A DNA stretch of 64,000 nucleotides from Algibacter pectinivorans (GCF_900112595.1 NZ_FOMI01000009.1:108763-172762); one strand, 5' to 3'. Numbered from the stretch's first letter, positions 33,855 to 42,680 are shown. A program made the numbers and translations. The notes: generated from the letters alone by a model not told the origin.

Positions 33855-34906
33855 TTGCTTAAAAAACTATTAAGCGATTTTATAATTAATTCAGGAGTAA
33901 AGGCTTTGTAATATGCTAAATAGTCTTTCTTTATTTCCTTTAATGTTTTTTCACCATACAGTTCTGGTTTAACATCTTTTAAATGGATAGACAGGTGCTT
34001 TTTTCCATCTTCAAACATATTCCATGCTTCTTTAGAAATCCAAGGAGAAAAAATAGTAAAGGTAGATATATTCATGGCTTTAGCGATATTAACAGCACCA
34101 CCTTCATTACCAATTAAGGCGTTACAATGTTTGGTTATTGCCATAAATTCTCTTAAACTTTTTCCAAAAACGTTAAATAATATATGTTTTTGCGTTTCTG
34201 AAGTGCATAGTTTTAAAATTTTAGTAGCGTATTCCTTTTGGCTTGGAATATAATTGAATAGAATTTGCCCGCCTGTGTTTTTTACAACCTTATCAATTAT
34301 TTTGGCCATATAATCAAATGGGTAGGTTTTGTTTTCTTGACTTCCTAATACGCTTATCATAAATAAAGGTTTATAAAAATCTATTTTCATTGTAGTTAAA
34401 AATAGTTTTGCTTTATCTATTTCTTGTTTTGTTAAATAAATTTTAGGTTGTATAATTTGGGTTTTATTCCCTAAAATAGGTTCTAATAATTGCAATCTAT
34501 TTTCTATGGCTAAGCCTGCAATGGTTTTAGGTTTATTAGCTTCAATATAAGTGTTAGAGTAAATAAAAGAACTATACCACTTATGTTTTGATATTTTAAG
34601 TTTTGCACTGGATAGTAGTGTAATAGCATTGCTTGAAAATTTAGAATATACATCTATAATAATATTGTATTTACGCTTTTTAACTTGTTTTGCTAGTTTG
34701 TATAAAGCTATTTTACTAGTATCTTCTTTATGCGTAAAAAAAATAAAATTGTCTATAAATGGATTATTCTTTACTACTGGATATGTGTGTGTGTTTATTA
34801 AATAATCTAATTGTGCTTCAGGAAATTTATGGCGAAGACATTCAAACAAGATACTGCTTGTAAGTACATCACCAATCATTTTTTGTTGTATTATTAAAAT
34901 TTTCAT
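33851..34906 (-). CDS. Glycosyltransferase family 9 (heptosyltransferase-like)
   Basis: A 351-residue GT-B enzyme. The start MKILIIQQKMIGDVLTSSILFECLRHKFPEAQLDYL is the family N-terminus with its acceptor-binding GD. The C-terminal half has ISVLGSQENKTYPFDYM and NALIGNEGGAVNIAKAMNISTFTIFSPW, the ADP-heptose binding N-x-G-x-x-H-like site, here with Gly-Ala in place of His. It would extend LPS core or another surface sugar. It is the last gene of the alternating LPS region and its 3' end overlaps the GT2 gene. Confidence 0.88.
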   Translation of the reverse strand: MKILIIQQKMIGDVLTSSILFECLRHKFPEAQLDYLINTHTYPVVKNNPFIDNFIFFTHKEDTSKIALYKLAKQVKKRKYNIIIDVYSKFSSNAITLLSSAKLKISKHKWYSSFIYSNTYIEANKPKTIAGLAIENRLQLLEPILGNKTQIIQPKIYLTKQEIDKAKLFLTTMKIDFYKPLFMISVLGSQENKTYPFDYMAKIIDKVVKNTGGQILFNYIPSQKEYATKILKLCTSETQKHILFNVFGKSLREFMAITKHCNALIGNEGGAVNIAKAMNISTFTIFSPWISKEAWNMFEDGKKHLSIHLKDVKPELYGEKTLKEIKKDYLAYYKAFTPELIIKSLNSFLSN

Positions 34907-34926
34907 CCTAGCATCAAATTACAAGC

Positions 34927-34967
34927 AAAAAATCCCAAAGTCCAACGTTTAACGTGTTGGAATTTGG
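34927..34967 (-). terminator. Terminator of dapD
   Basis: On the minus strand CCAAATTCCAAC (34967-34956) pairs with GTTGGACTTTGG (34946-34935) with one internal mismatch, and GA plus a T6 run follows. It lies 26 bases after the dapD stop. Confidence 0.82.
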
Positions 34968-34992
34968 AATTTAGTTTTTGGAGCTTTAAAAT

Positions 34993-35808
34993 TTAAACCG
35001 CAACACTATGCTCACGTAAAGCATCGTTTAACGACGTTTTCTTATTCGTACTTTCTTTACGTTTTCCAATAATTAATGCACAAGGTACATTGTAACTTCC
35101 AGAAGGGAATTTTTTGGCGTAACTTCCTGGTATAACTACCGATCTTGCAGGAACAACGCCTTTATACTCTACAGGTTCATTGCCAGTAACATCAATAATT
35201 TTTGTGCTCATGGTTAACACAACACCAGCGCCTAAAACAGCTTCGGTTTCTACACGTACACCTTCTACAACGATACAACGGCTACCAATAAAAGCGTTAT
35301 CTTCTATAATTACAGGGGCAGCTTGTAAAGGCTCTAAAACACCGCCAATACCTACACCTCCAGATAAATGTACATTTTTGCCAATTTGTGCACAACTACC
35401 AACAGTTGCCCAAGTATCTACCATGGTACCTTCATCTACATAAGCGCCAATATTTACATAACTAGGCATTAAAATTGTACCTGCAGAAATGTAAGCGCCG
35501 TGTCTTGCAACAGCATTAGGTACAACTCTAATACCACGCTCTGCAAAGTTTCTTTTTAATGGAATTTTATCATGATATTCAAAAATACCAGCCTCTAAAG
35601 TTTCCATTTTCTGAATTGGGAAATATAAAACAACAGCTTTTTTAACCCATTCGTTTACTTGCCAACCATCTGCTACTGGTTCTGCAACTCTTAATTCGCC
35701 TTTATCTAATAAATCTACTACGTGTCTTATTGCTGTGGTGGTCTTTTCGTCTTTCAAAAGATCTCTATTATCCCAAGCGCTTTCGATTGTTTGTTGTAAT
35801 TCAGTCAT
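34993..35808 (-). CDS. dapD: 2,3,4,5-tetrahydropyridine-2,6-dicarboxylate N-succinyltransferase
   Basis: DapD succinylates tetrahydrodipicolinate in the lysine/diaminopimelate pathway and is a left-handed beta-helix trimer. The 271-residue protein shows the N-terminal LQQTIESAWDNRDLL and hexapeptide turns (GAYISAGTILMPSYVNIGAYVDEGTMVDTWATVGSCAQIG in part). It also has GGVGIGGVLEPLQAAPVIIEDNAFIGSRCIVVEGV-type repeats and a C-terminal tail. A TTG seven codons upstream (35829) overlaps the TATATTTG promoter box, so the ATG at 35808 is the real start. Confidence 0.96.
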   Translation of the reverse strand: MTELQQTIESAWDNRDLLKDEKTTTAIRHVVDLLDKGELRVAEPVADGWQVNEWVKKAVVLYFPIQKMETLEAGIFEYHDKIPLKRNFAERGIRVVPNAVARHGAYISAGTILMPSYVNIGAYVDEGTMVDTWATVGSCAQIGKNVHLSGGVGIGGVLEPLQAAPVIIEDNAFIGSRCIVVEGVRVETEAVLGAGVVLTMSTKIIDVTGNEPVEYKGVVPARSVVIPGSYAKKFPSGSYNVPCALIIGKRKESTNKKTSLNDALREHSVAV

Positions 35809-35826
35809 TGCTATAATAATTTTTGG

Positions 35827-35834
35827 CAAATATA
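35827..35834 (-). promoter_or_regulatory. Promoter -7 box of dapD (TATATTTG)
   Basis: A minus-strand TATATTTG lies 18 bases before the dapD ATG, so transcription would start near 35820. Confidence 0.6.
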
Positions 35835-36082
35835 ATCGCTATCATTTAAAAAGGCGTTTAAATTGAATTTTTTTAAGGAAAAAAGCTTAATAAATTGAAT
35901 TAGGAAAATGCTGTTTTTTTAGATGAAATACATATATAATCTTACAAATGCAGACAAATAATAAATTGTAGTGTGATTTTCTGTTTTTTAACGTTTAAAT
36001 GTGTTTTTGGTCTGTTTATCGTTAAAAACATGACGATTCTCTTATAATCGAAAATTCGGGGCGTATAACTAATTTATTATAG
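35835..36082. other. Gene-free spacer between dapD and the small secreted protein gene
   Basis: This AT-rich stretch has stops in all frames and no hairpin with a T-run. Together with the flanking promoter boxes it makes a 328-base gene-free region, in which I see nothing but the divergent promoters. Confidence 0.5.
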
Positions 36083-36109
36083 TTGAACAGGATAGTGGTT
36101 ATATCTTTG
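36083..36109 (+). promoter_or_regulatory. TTG-N16-TATCTTTG promoter
   Basis: TTG at 36083-36085 and TATCTTTG at 36102-36109 match the Bacteroidota consensus with a spacer one base short of usual. They lie 28 bases before the ATG at 36137. Confidence 0.6.
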
Positions 36110-36136
36110 AATCATCAAAACAAGTGTGATCAATAA

Positions 36137-36424
36137 ATGAAATTAAATTTTTACATATTACTAACTTTATTACTAAGCTTCTCTATAGGAAATGCGCAGA
36201 GCACCAACGAAGTTGTAGATAATGAAATTAAAACTATGGTTTCTGTTTCAAGCGAGACAGAGATTTCTACTGTAAAAAATGATATACTATTAATTGAGGC
36301 ACCTCAATTAAACGAAGTAATTGCTCGTAGTTCTAGCGATATTAGAGTGTATTTAAATCGCAAAAGAAAAGTAAGTAATATTAACTTACTTTTTACAGAA
36401 ATGAATAAAGCTACTAGAGCATAA
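36137..36424 (+). CDS. Small secreted protein of unknown function
   Basis: A 95-residue protein with a clear signal peptide (KLNFYILLTLLLSFSIGNAQ) and a mature part of about 75 residues. The mature part is polar and charged, ending in a basic stretch (RVYLNRKRKVSNINLLFTEMNKATRA). I do not recognise a domain. It has its own good promoter and a strong terminator, so it is a single-gene unit. It is likely periplasmic or exported. Confidence 0.7.
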   Translation: MKLNFYILLTLLLSFSIGNAQSTNEVVDNEIKTMVSVSSETEISTVKNDILLIEAPQLNEVIARSSSDIRVYLNRKRKVSNINLLFTEMNKATRA

Positions 36425-36462
36425 ATGATAACGTTCAAATATTAATAATAAGGTTAAATGTT

Positions 36463-36501
36463 AACAAAGGTTATCCAATTGGATAACCTTTGTTATTTTT
36501 T
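36463..36501 (+). terminator. Perfect 14-bp hairpin terminator
   Basis: AACAAAGGTTATCC (36463-36476), an AATT loop and GGATAACCTTTGTT (36481-36494) form a 32-base perfect palindrome. It is followed by A and six T's. It ends the small secreted gene and lies directly before ruvX. Confidence 0.92.
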
Positions 36502-36525
36502 ATTATATTATTTTTAAAAAAAAAG

Positions 36526-36936
36526 ATGTCAAGAATTTTAGCAATAGATTTTGGTACTAAACGAACCGGAATAGCCGTAACCGACGAATTAAAAATAATA
36601 GCTTCTGGTCTTACTACAGTAAATACAAAAGAGTTAATAACCTTTTTAAAAGACTATATAAGTAAAGAAAGTGTTGAACTGTTTTTGGTAGGAGAGCCTA
36701 AACAAATGGATAATTCGGCATCCGAAAGCGAAGTTCATATTGTTAAGTTTCTTGCTAAATTAGAAAAAGCAATCCCAAACATACCAATAAAACGGGTAGA
36801 CGAGCGCTTTACATCAAAAATGGCATTTCAAACCATGATAGATAGTGGTTTGAAAAAAAGTCAAAGGAAAAACAAAGCACTAATAGACGAAATTAGTGCA
36901 ACGCTAATTCTACAGAGTTACTTATACTCGAAATAG
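36526..36936 (+). CDS. ruvX: Putative Holliday junction resolvase / pre-16S rRNA nuclease RuvX (YqgF)
   Basis: The 136-residue RNase H-fold protein starts at the ATG at 36526 (MSRILAIDFGTKRTGIAVTDEL). An earlier in-frame start at 36490 falls inside the upstream terminator and is not credible. Catalytic acidic residues are visible: D7 in AIDFGTKR, E in LFLVGEPK and D/E in VDERFTSKMA, plus the C-terminal DEISATLILQSYL. YqgF matures the 5' end of 16S rRNA in E. coli. It lies 85 bases before def. Confidence 0.93.
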   Translation: MSRILAIDFGTKRTGIAVTDELKIIASGLTTVNTKELITFLKDYISKESVELFLVGEPKQMDNSASESEVHIVKFLAKLEKAIPNIPIKRVDERFTSKMAFQTMIDSGLKKSQRKNKALIDEISATLILQSYLYSK

Positions 36937-37021
36937 TTAAACAAAAAAAGAATAAATTTTTATTAAATACAAAGCATAAACTATAAGTATTGTATTTTTG
37001 CAAAGAATAATAATTTAGAGA

Positions 37022-37612
37022 ATGATTTTACCTATTGTAGCTTACGGAGACGCCGTTTTAAAGAAAAAAGCAAAAGATATCACCAAAGATTACCCTAATT
37101 TTGAAGGCTTGCTAGATAATATGTTCGAAACCATGTACAACGCTTATGGCGTAGGGCTTGCAGCACCTCAAATAGGATTGCCAATTCGATTGTTTTTAGT
37201 TGATACCACACCGTTTTCGGAAGACGAAGAATTAAGTGATGAAGAACAAAAAGCACTTAGCGGATTTAAACGCGTTTTTATTAATGCTCAAATTACTAAG
37301 GAAGAAGGCGATGAATGGGCTTTTAATGAAGGTTGTTTAAGTATTCCAGATGTTAGAGAAGATGTGTTTAGAAAACCTAAAATTACTATAGAATACCTAG
37401 ACGAAAACTTTACAGCTCATAAGGAAACATTCGATGGTTTAATTGCTCGAGTAATTCAGCACGAATACGACCATATTGAAGGTGTTTTATTTACCGATAA
37501 ATTATCAAGTTTAAAAAAACGTTTAATAAAAGGTAGGCTTACTAATATCTCTAAAGGTAAAATAAATGTAGACTATCGCATGCGATTTCCAGACCAAAAA
37601 AAGAAGCGATAA
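37022..37612 (+). CDS. def: Peptide deformylase
   Basis: This metalloenzyme removes the formyl group from nascent proteins. The 196-residue protein has all three family motifs: GVGLAAPQIGLP near 41-52, NEGCLSIPDVRE (metal Cys) near 103-114 and QHEYDHIEGVLF (HExxH) near 148-159. A small acidic insertion (SEDEELSDEEQKALSGFKR) sits between motifs 1 and 2, as in many Bacteroidota deformylases. It is in a run with ruvX and the DUF5606 gene. Confidence 0.96.
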   Translation: MILPIVAYGDAVLKKKAKDITKDYPNFEGLLDNMFETMYNAYGVGLAAPQIGLPIRLFLVDTTPFSEDEELSDEEQKALSGFKRVFINAQITKEEGDEWAFNEGCLSIPDVREDVFRKPKITIEYLDENFTAHKETFDGLIARVIQHEYDHIEGVLFTDKLSSLKKRLIKGRLTNISKGKINVDYRMRFPDQKKKR

Positions 37613-37666
37613 TATTTGCAATACATCAATAAACATTTGATATTTGCGCTTTTCAAAAAATAATTT

Positions 37667-38092
37667 ATGAGTTTAGAAAAAGTAATTTCAATTTCAGGAA
37701 AACCAGGGTTATACAAGTTAATTACCCAAACAAGAGGAGGTTTTGTAGCAGAATCGTTAATTGATAATAAACGTATTTCCGTTAGTATGCAAAACAATGT
37801 AAGTGTATTAAGTGAGATTGCTATTTATACATTAACCGAAGAGGTGCCTTTAATTCAAGTTTTTCAAAATATAAAAAAGAAGGAAAATGGAGAAAAGACT
37901 TCTGTAAAACCAAAGGACAGTAAAGATAAACTTGAAGAGTATTTTTTTAACGTTTTGCCCGACTACGACGAAGACAGAGTGTATGCTAGCGATATTAAAA
38001 AGGTGATTCAATGGTATAATCTATTACATGAGCATGGTATGTTGGATAGTTTTGAGCTTAAAGCTGAAAATTCCACAGACGAGCAAGAATAA
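37667..38092 (+). CDS. DUF5606 family protein
   Basis: The 141-residue cytoplasmic protein starts MSLEKVISISGKPGLYKLITQTRGGFVAESLIDNKRISVSM, which I recognise as the DUF5606 pattern conserved in Bacteroidota, usually next to def. The C-terminal half (LEEYFFNVLPDYDEDRVYASDIKKVIQWYNLLHEHGML) is helical. No biochemical role is known. It starts 54 bases after def and ends at a terminator. Confidence 0.85.
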   Translation: MSLEKVISISGKPGLYKLITQTRGGFVAESLIDNKRISVSMQNNVSVLSEIAIYTLTEEVPLIQVFQNIKKKENGEKTSVKPKDSKDKLEEYFFNVLPDYDEDRVYASDIKKVIQWYNLLHEHGMLDSFELKAENSTDEQE

Positions 38093-38101
38093 AATAACGA
38101 T

Positions 38102-38132
38102 AAAAAAACCTTCAATTTTTGAAGGTTTTTTT
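38102..38132 (+). terminator. Terminator after the DUF5606 gene
   Basis: ACCTTCAA (38108-38115) pairs with TTGAAGGT (38119-38126) and is followed by T's. A-rich sequence on the other side makes it symmetric. Confidence 0.9.
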
Positions 38133-38199
38133 ATGCCGTTTTTGTAAGGTACATTAGGTTTTTTCGACCATTTAGTGTCTAACAAAATAATTGTATATA

Positions 38200-38871
38200 A
38201 TGAAATCTCTTTGGTTTTTTGATGATGTCAACCTATTTAAGGTGCTTTGTCCGCATAAATTTAAAGCATTTAAAACGGATCATGATTTTGATGCTTATAA
38301 AAAACAAGATTACATTTACTTTGAAGAAGATTCTGCTAACAAAGTATACCTCATAGAAAAAGGAAAAGTGAAAATTGGCTACTATAGCGAAGATGGTAAT
38401 GAAGTAATTAAAGCCATTTTAACACGTGGCGAAATATTTGGGGAAACTGCTATTCTTGGAGAAGAAAAACGAGAGGAATTTGCACAATCTGTAGATAATA
38501 ATACTAGTATTTGCCCTGTTGGTGTTAATACGATGCATAATTTAATGAGAGACAATCAAACCTTTAGCTTAAAAATATATAAAGTTATAGGGTTTAGGCT
38601 TAAAAAGCTTGAAAGACGCTTACAACTTTTACTTTTTAAAGATGCTAAAACTAGGTTGATCGAATTTTTAGACGAATTATGTTCAGAATATGGATACGAC
38701 TGCGATGAAACTGGGGATAAAATTATTAATCACCCTTATACTCAAAAAGATATAGCCTCTTTAATTGGTACTTCTAGGCCTACGTTAAATATATTGTTAA
38801 ACGAATTAAAAGAGGAAAACGTTATAAAGTTTACAAGAAAAGAAATAAGAATTTATCATAAAACGGCCTAA
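38200..38871 (+). CDS. Crp/Fnr family transcriptional regulator
   Basis: The 223-residue protein has an N-terminal cyclic-nucleotide-binding-like barrel (IYFEEDSANKVYLIEKGKVKIGYYSEDGNEVIKAILTRGEIFGE in part) and a C-terminal Crp-type HTH (YTQKDIASLIGTSRPTLNILLNELKEENVI). No FNR cysteine set is seen at the N-terminus, so it is not an iron-sulphur oxygen sensor; the ligand is unknown. The ATG at 38200 is preferred over a TTG three codons earlier. It may control the lipoprotein gene 75 bases downstream. Confidence 0.9.
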   Translation: MKSLWFFDDVNLFKVLCPHKFKAFKTDHDFDAYKKQDYIYFEEDSANKVYLIEKGKVKIGYYSEDGNEVIKAILTRGEIFGETAILGEEKREEFAQSVDNNTSICPVGVNTMHNLMRDNQTFSLKIYKVIGFRLKKLERRLQLLLFKDAKTRLIEFLDELCSEYGYDCDETGDKIINHPYTQKDIASLIGTSRPTLNILLNELKEENVIKFTRKEIRIYHKTA

Positions 38872-38946
38872 TGTTAGATAGCTAACATTTTACATTAAAA
38901 TAGAAATTTATTTTTGAATTATTAAAATAACTAAAAAAAAAATATC

Positions 38947-39828
38947 ATGATTAAAAAAATGTTTTTAGCAGTGTTAGCTGCTGGGGTTTTTGCTACATCT
39001 TGTAGTGATGATGACGATACTACAGCAACTTCAAGATTAAACCTTTCATTAGATGGGTTAGAAAATTTAGGAGATAATTTTGTATATGAAGGCTGGATAA
39101 TTGTGGATGGAGATCCTGTTTCAACAGGTGTATTTACGGTAAACGATAATGGCGAGTTGTCTGAAACTAGTTTCCCGATTTTAAAAGAAACTCTTGATGC
39201 GGCAACAAATTTTGTATTAACAATTGAGCCAGCAGTAGATCCAGATCCGGCACCTGCAGATACTAAGTTGCTAATTGGTAGTTTTTCAGGAGAATCAGCT
39301 AGTGTAAGTTCAGCAGGTATTGTTGCAGATTTTGCGACTTCTTCTGGTACTTATATTTTAGCAACTCCAACAGATTCTGACGATACTAACGAATCTAGTG
39401 GTGTTTGGTTTTTAGATAATTCTTCAGGCTCACCTGTTGCAGGTTTAGAGCTTCCAGCTCTTTCTGCAGGTTGGCAATATGAAGGATGGGTGGTTTTTGA
39501 TGGTGTTCCTGTAACTACAGGTACATTTCTAGACCCTGCTATGGCAGATGATAATGCAGCTACGTCACCATTTAAAGGAAGTGTTAACAATGGACCTGGT
39601 TACCCAGGAGAAGATTACGTTATGGGTTCTGCAGCAGGAATTACCTTTCCTACAGATTTAAAAGGAAGAACAATCGTTATATCTGTAGAACCAAACCCAG
39701 ATAATAGTCCGGCTCCTTTTACTTTAAAGCCGTTGGCACATGTAGTGCCAGAAGATGCAGCAAATCACACTGCCATTTCTATGGGAACAGGACCTGTTAC
39801 TGTTTTAACAGGTACGGTTACAAGATAG
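38947..39828 (+). CDS. Surface lipoprotein with duplicated YEGW domain
   Basis: The 293-residue protein has a lipoprotein signal peptide with Cys19 in FATSCSDDDD. The Ser-Asp run right after the Cys fits the Bacteroidota surface-export signal. The mature part has two related units, with YEGWIIVDGDPVSTGVF near 48-64 and YEGWVVFDGVPVTTGTF near 178-194. Each is followed by ILTIEP- or ISVEP-like strands, suggesting a duplicated beta-sandwich domain similar in look to that of anti-sigma-K extracytoplasmic domains. Function is unknown. A strong terminator follows. Confidence 0.8.
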   Translation: MIKKMFLAVLAAGVFATSCSDDDDTTATSRLNLSLDGLENLGDNFVYEGWIIVDGDPVSTGVFTVNDNGELSETSFPILKETLDAATNFVLTIEPAVDPDPAPADTKLLIGSFSGESASVSSAGIVADFATSSGTYILATPTDSDDTNESSGVWFLDNSSGSPVAGLELPALSAGWQYEGWVVFDGVPVTTGTFLDPAMADDNAATSPFKGSVNNGPGYPGEDYVMGSAAGITFPTDLKGRTIVISVEPNPDNSPAPFTLKPLAHVVPEDAANHTAISMGTGPVTVLTGTVTR

Positions 39829-39848
39829 AATTAATTTTTGTTAGATTT

Positions 39849-39885
39849 AAGGCATGGTTTTCAAACATTGAAACCATGCCTTTTT
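39849..39885 (+). terminator. Terminator after the YEGW lipoprotein gene
   Basis: GGCATGGTTT (39851-39860) pairs with AAACCATGCC (39871-39880). The loop can pair further with one bulge, and TTTTT follows. Confidence 0.9.
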
Positions 39886-39899
39886 AATTTCTAGTGATT

Positions 39900-40460
39900 A
39901 TGCAACATAGTATTAAAATAAAAAATATTATTTTTTTTGTATTATTAGGCTTGCTATTATTGCCGCAAACTCGCAAGCCGATACAGGTATATTTACATAA
40001 AGGTTTAGCTCTTTTTGCTCCTAATGTTATAGAAGCTTCAAACCAAAGCATAATAAAAGATTATAATTGGGTATTAAAAGGAGAAAACAATACGGACTTT
40101 AACTTTACTACAACCAAGAACAAAGTCGTTTTGCTAAACTTTTGGGCCACTTGGTGTCCGCCGTGTATAGCAGAAATGCCTAGTATGCAATTGTTGTATG
40201 AGGATTATAAAGATAAAATAGAGTTTGTTTTTGTTTCAAATGAAGATTTTCAAACTACGCATAGCTTCTTAATGGATAATAAATTTTCATTTAGCTCGTT
40301 TAAAGCCATTTCCAAATTTCCTGAAGTTTTTAATGTTTCTAGTATTCCCAGAACATTTTTAATTGATAAAAAAGGAAATATAGTAATTGATAAAACAGGC
40401 GCATCCAACTGGAATAGCGAAACCGTTAGAGAGACTATTGATGCTTTGCTAAAAAATTAA
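39900..40460 (+). CDS. TlpA family thiol-disulfide oxidoreductase
   Basis: The 186-residue protein has an N-terminal membrane anchor or signal (IIFFVLLGLLLLPQ) and a thioredoxin domain with the WATWCPPCIAEMPS active site, a cis-Pro segment (SSIPRTFLIDKKG) and the terminal NSETVRETIDALL. It acts in the periplasm on disulfides, often linked to cytochrome c maturation in Bacteroidota. The ATG at 39900 is chosen over an in-frame GTG at 39894. Confidence 0.9.
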   Translation: MQHSIKIKNIIFFVLLGLLLLPQTRKPIQVYLHKGLALFAPNVIEASNQSIIKDYNWVLKGENNTDFNFTTTKNKVVLLNFWATWCPPCIAEMPSMQLLYEDYKDKIEFVFVSNEDFQTTHSFLMDNKFSFSSFKAISKFPEVFNVSSIPRTFLIDKKGNIVIDKTGASNWNSETVRETIDALLKN

Positions 40461-40530
40461 AAGCTTTACTAGGTATATTTTTCGTAAATTTTACTTTAGT
40501 TTTAATACATAATAAAAACGAAATAATAAG

Positions 40531-41496
40531 TTGAAAATAGTTGTATTAGATGGTTATACCCTTAACCCTGGAGATTTAAGTTGGGATGGTATTGAGCAAT
40601 TTGGTGATGTAGTTGTTTTTGACAGAACAGCAAACAATACCAAAGAAATTGTAAAGCATATTGGCAATGCCGAAATTGTTTTTACCAATAAAACACCACT
40701 TTCTAAGGAGGTTTTACAACAAGTACCGCAGTTAAAATATATAGGCGTTTTGGCTACCGGTTATAATGTGGTAGATGTAAATACTGCAAAAACTATGGGT
40801 ATTACCGTTACTAATGTACCTACTTACGGTACGCAGGCTGTGGCGCAATTTACCATGGCTTTACTACTAGAGCTGTGCCATAATGTTGGTAGTCATGCTG
40901 CTGCTGTAATGGATGGTGAGTGGACTAAATCGAAAGACTTTTGTTTTTGGAATTCACCGCTTATAGAGCTAGACGGCAAAACTTTGGGTATTATTGGTTT
41001 TGGTAAAATAGGACAAGCTACAGCAAGAATTGCACAGGCTTTTGGTTTGAAAATTGTCGCTTATAACCGAAGTAAAAACCCAGATTTAGAATCAGAAACC
41101 TGTAGATATGTGTCTTTGGATGAATTACTAGAATTATCCGATATTATTAGTTTACATTGTCCGCAAACCGATGTTACAGCAGGAATTATTAATAAAACAA
41201 ATATTGCTAAAATGAAAGATGGTGTCATGATTATAAATACATCTCGTGGCGGGTTGATAGTTGAAGATCATTTAAAAGACGCTCTAAATTCTGGTAAGGT
41301 AGCTGGGGCTGCAGTCGATGTTGTTTCCTCAGAGCCTATTAAGGCAGATAACCCGTTGTTAAGCGCTAAAAACTGTATTATTACACCTCATATTGCTTGG
41401 GCATCAAAAGCATCTAGAAGCAGATTGATGCAAACCGCTGTTGATAATTTAAAGTCGTATTTAGAAGGAAAACCTATTAATGTGGTTAATAAGTAA
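40531..41496 (+). CDS. D-2-hydroxyacid dehydrogenase (glycerate dehydrogenase-like)
   Basis: The 321-residue NAD-dependent dehydrogenase begins with TTG at 40531, giving MKIVVLDGYTLNPGDLSWDGI, the usual N-terminus of this branch; no better start is nearby. It has the dinucleotide fold GIIGFGKIGQATARIA, the catalytic Arg in NTSRGGLI, Glu in SSEP and His in TPHIAWAS. The likely reaction is interconversion of glycerate and hydroxypyruvate, but related 2-keto acids are possible. A short gap separates it from the crt cluster, which lies on the other strand. Confidence 0.9.
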   Translation: MKIVVLDGYTLNPGDLSWDGIEQFGDVVVFDRTANNTKEIVKHIGNAEIVFTNKTPLSKEVLQQVPQLKYIGVLATGYNVVDVNTAKTMGITVTNVPTYGTQAVAQFTMALLLELCHNVGSHAAAVMDGEWTKSKDFCFWNSPLIELDGKTLGIIGFGKIGQATARIAQAFGLKIVAYNRSKNPDLESETCRYVSLDELLELSDIISLHCPQTDVTAGIINKTNIAKMKDGVMIINTSRGGLIVEDHLKDALNSGKVAGAAVDVVSSEPIKADNPLLSAKNCIITPHIAWASKASRSRLMQTAVDNLKSYLEGKPINVVNK

Positions 41497-41516
41497 TTCG
41501 TTTTTTAAACATTTAA

Positions 41517-42659
41517 TTATAGTGTTTTAAAGAACGCCTTTATAAAACTCCAAGAAAATAAAGAGCTCATTATTTTTAATTCTTCAACGAACGAGGACTC
41601 TTCGTCTAAAAATCGAAACATAGTTTGTATGCTATTTTTATCATAAAATTTTTCAAAAATCCATTCGCCTTTATAATTTTCATCCTTTAAAACTTTTAAA
41701 AATATCTTATCGTAAAACTTAAAGCGGGCCTTAAAAAGCTGTTTAGATGGCGTGTTGTTTGTTTTAATATTTTCAATAATTCTGGCTACTTTTTTTTCGG
41801 TATGCTTAAAGGAATAGCCTGTAGATCCTTTAACCCAACCACCACCTGTACCAATTTTAGTTACTTTTTTGGTGTTGAATTTTTCAAAAGGAAAACTAGT
41901 CATTGGTATTTGTCCGCTTTCCGTTTCAGTTATCGTATATCGTTCAAGTTTTAAATGCTTGTCTATATATTGTTTTATATAATTATCATAAGTTTCTTCA
42001 GAAACCAAATTGGAAGTAAAATAGGTGAATTCAACTAAGGCTTCGGTTTCAGAAAATGGTAATACGTATGTAAATGTGGTTTGCTCGCCGTCTTTCAGTC
42101 TGTAATCCATCATGATAATCCTGTTTTTATCGAAAGCGTTTTTATCGGTTTTAATAACCCATCCCTTAAAATGTTGAATTATAGAAATGTGTTTTTCTGA
42201 ATGAATTAAAAACGACTCAGGAACTCGACTGTCAAAAACATGAGAGGACGTATAGGTATTTTTTAAAGTAGAAACACGTACATCATGCTTTTCCTGTAAA
42301 TCCGTTACCTCCTCTAAAATGAACGTAAAATTATCTTTTTTCGAGAGGGTGCTTATAGCATGCTTATAAAAGTCTATAGAGTGTATTGATTTATAACTGT
42401 ATGGTTTTAAGGTTAAATCAATGTGTTTATTTGTTGTAATAACCGAAGCTTTATCCCACGAGTTATGGGTTAAATGGTTCCATGCCGAAGGTTTGGTTTC
42501 CCAAAAGCTCCAAGTTTTATCGTTCCCATCTTTTCTAGAAGGATCGATAAGTGCTATGCGTTTACTTTTAAAATAAGAATCGGATGCTATTTTTAATGCC
42601 AATTGTAAACCAGCCAATCCATTTCCAATAATAATATAGTCGAAATGGTTTTTACTCAT
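41517..42659 (-). CDS. crtY: Lycopene beta-cyclase
   Basis: This FAD-dependent enzyme closes both ends of lycopene to beta-carotene. The 380-residue protein has the FAD-binding IIGNGLAGLQLALKIA start, a DKTWSFWE motif near 50, GWVIKTDKNAF-like strands, and FTYVLPFSETEALVEFTYFT, all typical of the CrtY family. It is the last gene of the minus-strand run crtI-crtB-crtZ-crtY and starts 21 bases after crtZ. Confidence 0.94.
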   Translation of the reverse strand: MSKNHFDYIIIGNGLAGLQLALKIASDSYFKSKRIALIDPSRKDGNDKTWSFWETKPSAWNHLTHNSWDKASVITTNKHIDLTLKPYSYKSIHSIDFYKHAISTLSKKDNFTFILEEVTDLQEKHDVRVSTLKNTYTSSHVFDSRVPESFLIHSEKHISIIQHFKGWVIKTDKNAFDKNRIIMMDYRLKDGEQTTFTYVLPFSETEALVEFTYFTSNLVSEETYDNYIKQYIDKHLKLERYTITETESGQIPMTSFPFEKFNTKKVTKIGTGGGWVKGSTGYSFKHTEKKVARIIENIKTNNTPSKQLFKARFKFYDKIFLKVLKDENYKGEWIFEKFYDKNSIQTMFRFLDEESSFVEELKIMSSLFSWSFIKAFFKTL

Positions 42660-42680
42660 TATTAAAGCGAGTTGGGAAAT

